Shown: positions 5,718-7,339 of the stretch, one piece after another
How positions within the stretch are numbered: position 1 is the first letter of the stretch
How the letters are laid out: every line of letters starts with the position of its first letter
Source: DATKXO01 sp035528995
GTDB lineage: Bacteria > Planctomycetota > Phycisphaerae > UBA1845
DNA: 7,339 nucleotides
Assembly: GCA_035528995.1 (NCBI GenBank)
Contig: DATKXO010000259.1
Coordinates: 1 to 7,339, forward strand
Direction of reading: 5' to 3'
Made by a program: the position numbers and the translations under genes
The notes under the pieces: model-generated
Database searches by the model: none
What the model saw: the letters and a program-made list of their open reading frames with translations, nothing else
What the model was told of the DNA's origin: nothing

Positions 5718-6839
5718 ATGCCACGCCTCTGCAATGCGCTTCTAATGACCTTCTGTACCGCTATTGCCCCGATGCATGCTCTGGCTGCGACGGCCAGCTT
5801 TACGCCCTTGGGCCGTCTGCCAGGCACAGGACCGCTGGCCTTTGGCGACGACGTATCGGACGATGGCTCCGTCGTTGTCGGCCGGAGTGACTCTGACGTA
5901 GGACCGGAGGCGTTCCGGTGGACCGAGGGCGGCGGGATGGTCAGCTTAGGGATTTTGCCGGGGTGGAATTCCAGTTGGGCCGCCTCTGTATCCGCCGATG
6001 GCTCCGTTGTCGTGGGTCGGTGCCAGAACTGGTCAGTTCCAGGCGCCAGCGAGGCGTTTCTCTGGACGCCGGGCGGCGGCATGGTCAGCCTGGGCGATGG
6101 CAGCGCCGATGGAGTGTCGCCCGACGGGCTCGTGGTTGTCGGGTCACATGACTTCGGCCTGGGCAGCGAGGCCTTTCGCTGGACAAGCACCACCGGCATG
6201 GTCGGGCTGGGCGACCTGCCGGGCGGCGCCTATTGGAGCGGGGCGAGTGCGGTTTCCGGCGACGGCTCGGTCGTCGTGGGCTCGTCCGCGTCCACTTCCG
6301 GTTATGAGGCCTTCCGCTGGACCGGCAGCGGAGGCATGGTCGGGCTGGGCGACCTGCCGGGCGGCACCTATTCCGGCGGGGCGAATGACGTCTCTGCGAA
6401 TGGCTCGGTGGTGGTCGGAGGCAGCCGGACCGACTTGGGCACCGAAGCATTTCGCTGGACCGCCGCGACGGGCATGGTTGGCCTTGGCTACTTACCGCCA
6501 GAATACGGTGACGGGCCCAGCAATGCGGCCGCGGTCTCGGCCGACGGCTCGGTGATCGTGGGCCATTCCGGCATTTTTGGGTTCGTCTGGACGCCCGAGG
6601 GCGGGATGCGGCGCGTCTCCGACGTCCTGATCGATGGAGGTGCGACCAACGTCATGGGCTGGCACCTCCAGAACGCGTTCGGCGTATCCGCGGATGGAAC
6701 GCTCATCGTCGGAGGGGGCACAAGTCCCGAAGGCGACTACGTGGCCTGGATGGCCCGGATTCCGGAGCCCACCACCCTCACCATCCTCATCGCCGGCAGC
6801 CTGATTGGACTACGGCGCCGCAAGCGATCAGCCGCTTGA
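5718..6839 (+). CDS. Secreted HAF-repeat protein with PEP-CTERM sorting signal
   Basis: This 373-residue exported protein begins with a signal peptide (hydrophobic LLMTFCTAIAPMHALA, cleavage probably after Ala23). The body is HAF-family extracellular repeats. The strand motif VSxDGSVVVG recurs seven times, at residues 46, 91, 133, 179, 225, 273 and 323. It alternates with AF(R/L)WT at 65, 113, 152, 198 and 244, and degenerate FVWT (289) and YVAWM (341). Seven units hint at a closed propeller, but that is inference. The C-terminus is a PEP-CTERM signal: PEP at 349-351, a hydrophobic segment (LTILIAGSLIGL), then RRRKR. Proteins of this class are processed by an exosortase and are usually surface or biofilm-matrix associated; no exosortase is present here. 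The ATG has GGGAG six bases upstream and starts a normal signal peptide. An earlier in-frame ATG at 5685 would add 11 residues ahead of it. The biochemical function is unknown. The gene stands alone on this strand. Confidence 0.93.
   Translation: MPRLCNALLMTFCTAIAPMHALAATASFTPLGRLPGTGPLAFGDDVSDDGSVVVGRSDSDVGPEAFRWTEGGGMVSLGILPGWNSSWAASVSADGSVVVGRCQNWSVPGASEAFLWTPGGGMVSLGDGSADGVSPDGLVVVGSHDFGLGSEAFRWTSTTGMVGLGDLPGGAYWSGASAVSGDGSVVVGSSASTSGYEAFRWTGSGGMVGLGDLPGGTYSGGANDVSANGSVVVGGSRTDLGTEAFRWTAATGMVGLGYLPPEYGDGPSNAAAVSADGSVIVGHSGIFGFVWTPEGGMRRVSDVLIDGGATNVMGWHLQNAFGVSADGTLIVGGGTSPEGDYVAWMARIPEPTTLTILIAGSLIGLRRRKRSAA
6195..6365 (+). repeat. Identical 33-base stretches one protein repeat apart
   Basis: Bases 6195-6227 and 6333-6365 are identical and encode GMVGLGDLPGG in both places. 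They lie 138 bases (46 codons) apart, the size of one HAF unit. The other units are more diverged, so these two adjacent units probably arose by recent duplication or were homogenised by gene conversion. Confidence 0.75.
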
Positions 6840-6873
6840 CGCCCGTCGCTCGATTGCGAGTAAGTCATCAAAA

Positions 6874-6943
6874 GCCTGGTAGGGCAGGTCAACGAGCTGC
6901 ATCAACCATTTGCCCAGCCCGGTAGGGCAGGTCAATGACCTGC
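6874..6943 (+). repeat. Two copies of a 27-nt repeat with a 16-base spacer
   Basis: Bases 6874-6900 and 6917-6943 match at 24 of 27 positions around the core GGTAGGGCAGGTCAA. The second copy forms the inverted repeat GGCAGGTCA-A-TGACCTGCC (6926-6944). In the first copy the downstream arm is broken (GAGCTGC instead of GACCTGC). No T run follows, so this is not an intrinsic terminator. Confidence 0.7.
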
Positions 6944-7105
6944 CTTGGGAGAGACGGCGGTCAGGCTTACTTCGTGACGGCCCGCCCGGCCTGCGGTAGC
7001 CTGTCACCATCCCCGGACGCCCACGCATCGACCGCGGAGCGATCGCCTGTCAAATGCTCAACCGGCCCGTCGCCCGGCTGCCCGGCTGAAGCTCGAATCG
7101 ATCGA

Positions 7106-7143
7106 CCCTCCGCCCGCCCCGGCGCCCCAACCGAGGCAGCGAT
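7106..7143 (+). repeat. Dispersed 38-nt repeat, copy 2
   Basis: This copy differs from 5425-5462 at five of 38 positions and has the same orientation. It lies 267 bases downstream of the PEP-CTERM stop. Confidence 0.65.
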
Positions 7144-7280
7144 TGACCCCCTTATGCCCCTTGTGCCTCCCGCCGATTCCTCCGCAGAGCCGCACGCCAG
7201 GAACAGGATCTGGCCCTGCGAGCTGCTGCGATTGGCGTCGCTGGGCATACGTCGGCGACCCTGGCGAACCCCTGCGGTCA

Positions 7281-7330
7281 GAAAGAAAAAAGGAAACCGG
7301 GCGCCGTCACAGTGGTGACGACGCCCGGTT
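7281..7330 (-). terminator. Rho-independent terminator for a leftward gene beyond the right edge
   Basis: AACCGGGCG (7295-7303) pairs perfectly with CGCCCGGTT (7322-7330). Inside is a second stem, GTCAC-AGTG-GTGAC (7306-7319), separated from the outer one by a 2x2 internal loop. Read on the minus strand, the hairpin is followed by TTTCCTTTTTTCTTTC (7294-7279), a good U-rich tail. On the plus strand no T run follows. This predicts a minus-strand gene ending shortly to the right of the window. Confidence 0.72.
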
Positions 7331-7339
7331 GAATCCTGC

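Larger units (their letters stand above)
6840..7339. other. Intergenic region downstream of the PEP-CTERM gene, no convincing gene
   Basis: These 500 bases contain two copies of a 27-nt repeat, a second copy of the 38-nt dispersed repeat and a terminal hairpin, each listed separately. Open frames at 6935-7318 (plus) and 6967-7248 (minus) run through the repeats. They lack a family signature and a clear ribosome binding site, so they are not called as genes. Confidence 0.65.

Noticed and set aside
6926..6944. Terminator for the PEP-CTERM gene
   Set aside because: The stem is good but no T run follows on the plus strand, and it lies about 90 bases past the stop.
6935..7318. Small genes on either strand at the right end
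   Set aside because: Both frames cross the dispersed repeat and show low-complexity composition with no recognisable motif.

Overview
The window is GC-rich chromosomal DNA with strongly G/C-ending codons. It most likely comes from a planctomycete (Planctomycetota, possibly Phycisphaerae-like). The evidence is a PEP-CTERM protein built from HAF-type repeats, a standalone GGQ release-factor-like protein with the C-terminal extension I associate with planctomycetes, large FG-GAP/VCBS lipoproteins, and intergenic spacers full of short hairpin repeats. The phylum call is inference, because no rRNA or marker gene is present.

Left part (1-962, minus strand): a two-gene operon reading leftwards. The upstream gene (252-962) encodes a release-factor-like GGQ protein, probably a peptidyl-tRNA hydrolase acting in ribosome rescue. 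Its stop is 27 bases before the GTG start of a second gene (1-224, cut by the window edge) that encodes the N-terminus of a MoaB/MogA-type molybdopterin adenylyltransferase. Bases 963-1134 are a divergent intergenic region with a promoter candidate for the rightward operon.

Centre (1135-5084, plus strand): two tandem paralogous lipoproteins separated by 47 bases, each preceded by GGAGAG. Both have a lipobox cysteine followed by the same residues (CETMF) and seven FG-GAP/VCBS-type D-x-D-x-D-G-x-x-D loops, which suggests a seven-bladed Ca-binding beta-propeller. The first paralog carries an extra block of about 200 residues with two PKD/REJ-like Ig folds between motifs 3 and 4; the second lacks it. 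They are probably anchored, exported binding or scaffold proteins, but their function is unknown.

Right part (5085-7339): a repeat-dense spacer of about 630 bases (10-bp periodic repeat, tandem 41/42-nt hairpin units, a GGTGGGT stem-loop, an 18-nt perfect palindrome and one dispersed 38-nt element). It is followed by a gene (5718-6839) for a secreted HAF-repeat protein with a PEP-CTERM sorting signal. That gene has a good promoter candidate whose spacer holds an inverted repeat. Downstream are about 500 bases with no convincing gene: two copies of a 27-nt repeat, a second copy of the 38-nt element, and at the right edge a minus-strand intrinsic terminator for a gene outside the window.

Overall the region combines housekeeping genes with cell-surface genes. 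I see no defence, mobile or biosynthetic system. The most distinctive content is the tandem propeller-lipoprotein pair and the repeat-rich spacers around the PEP-CTERM gene.
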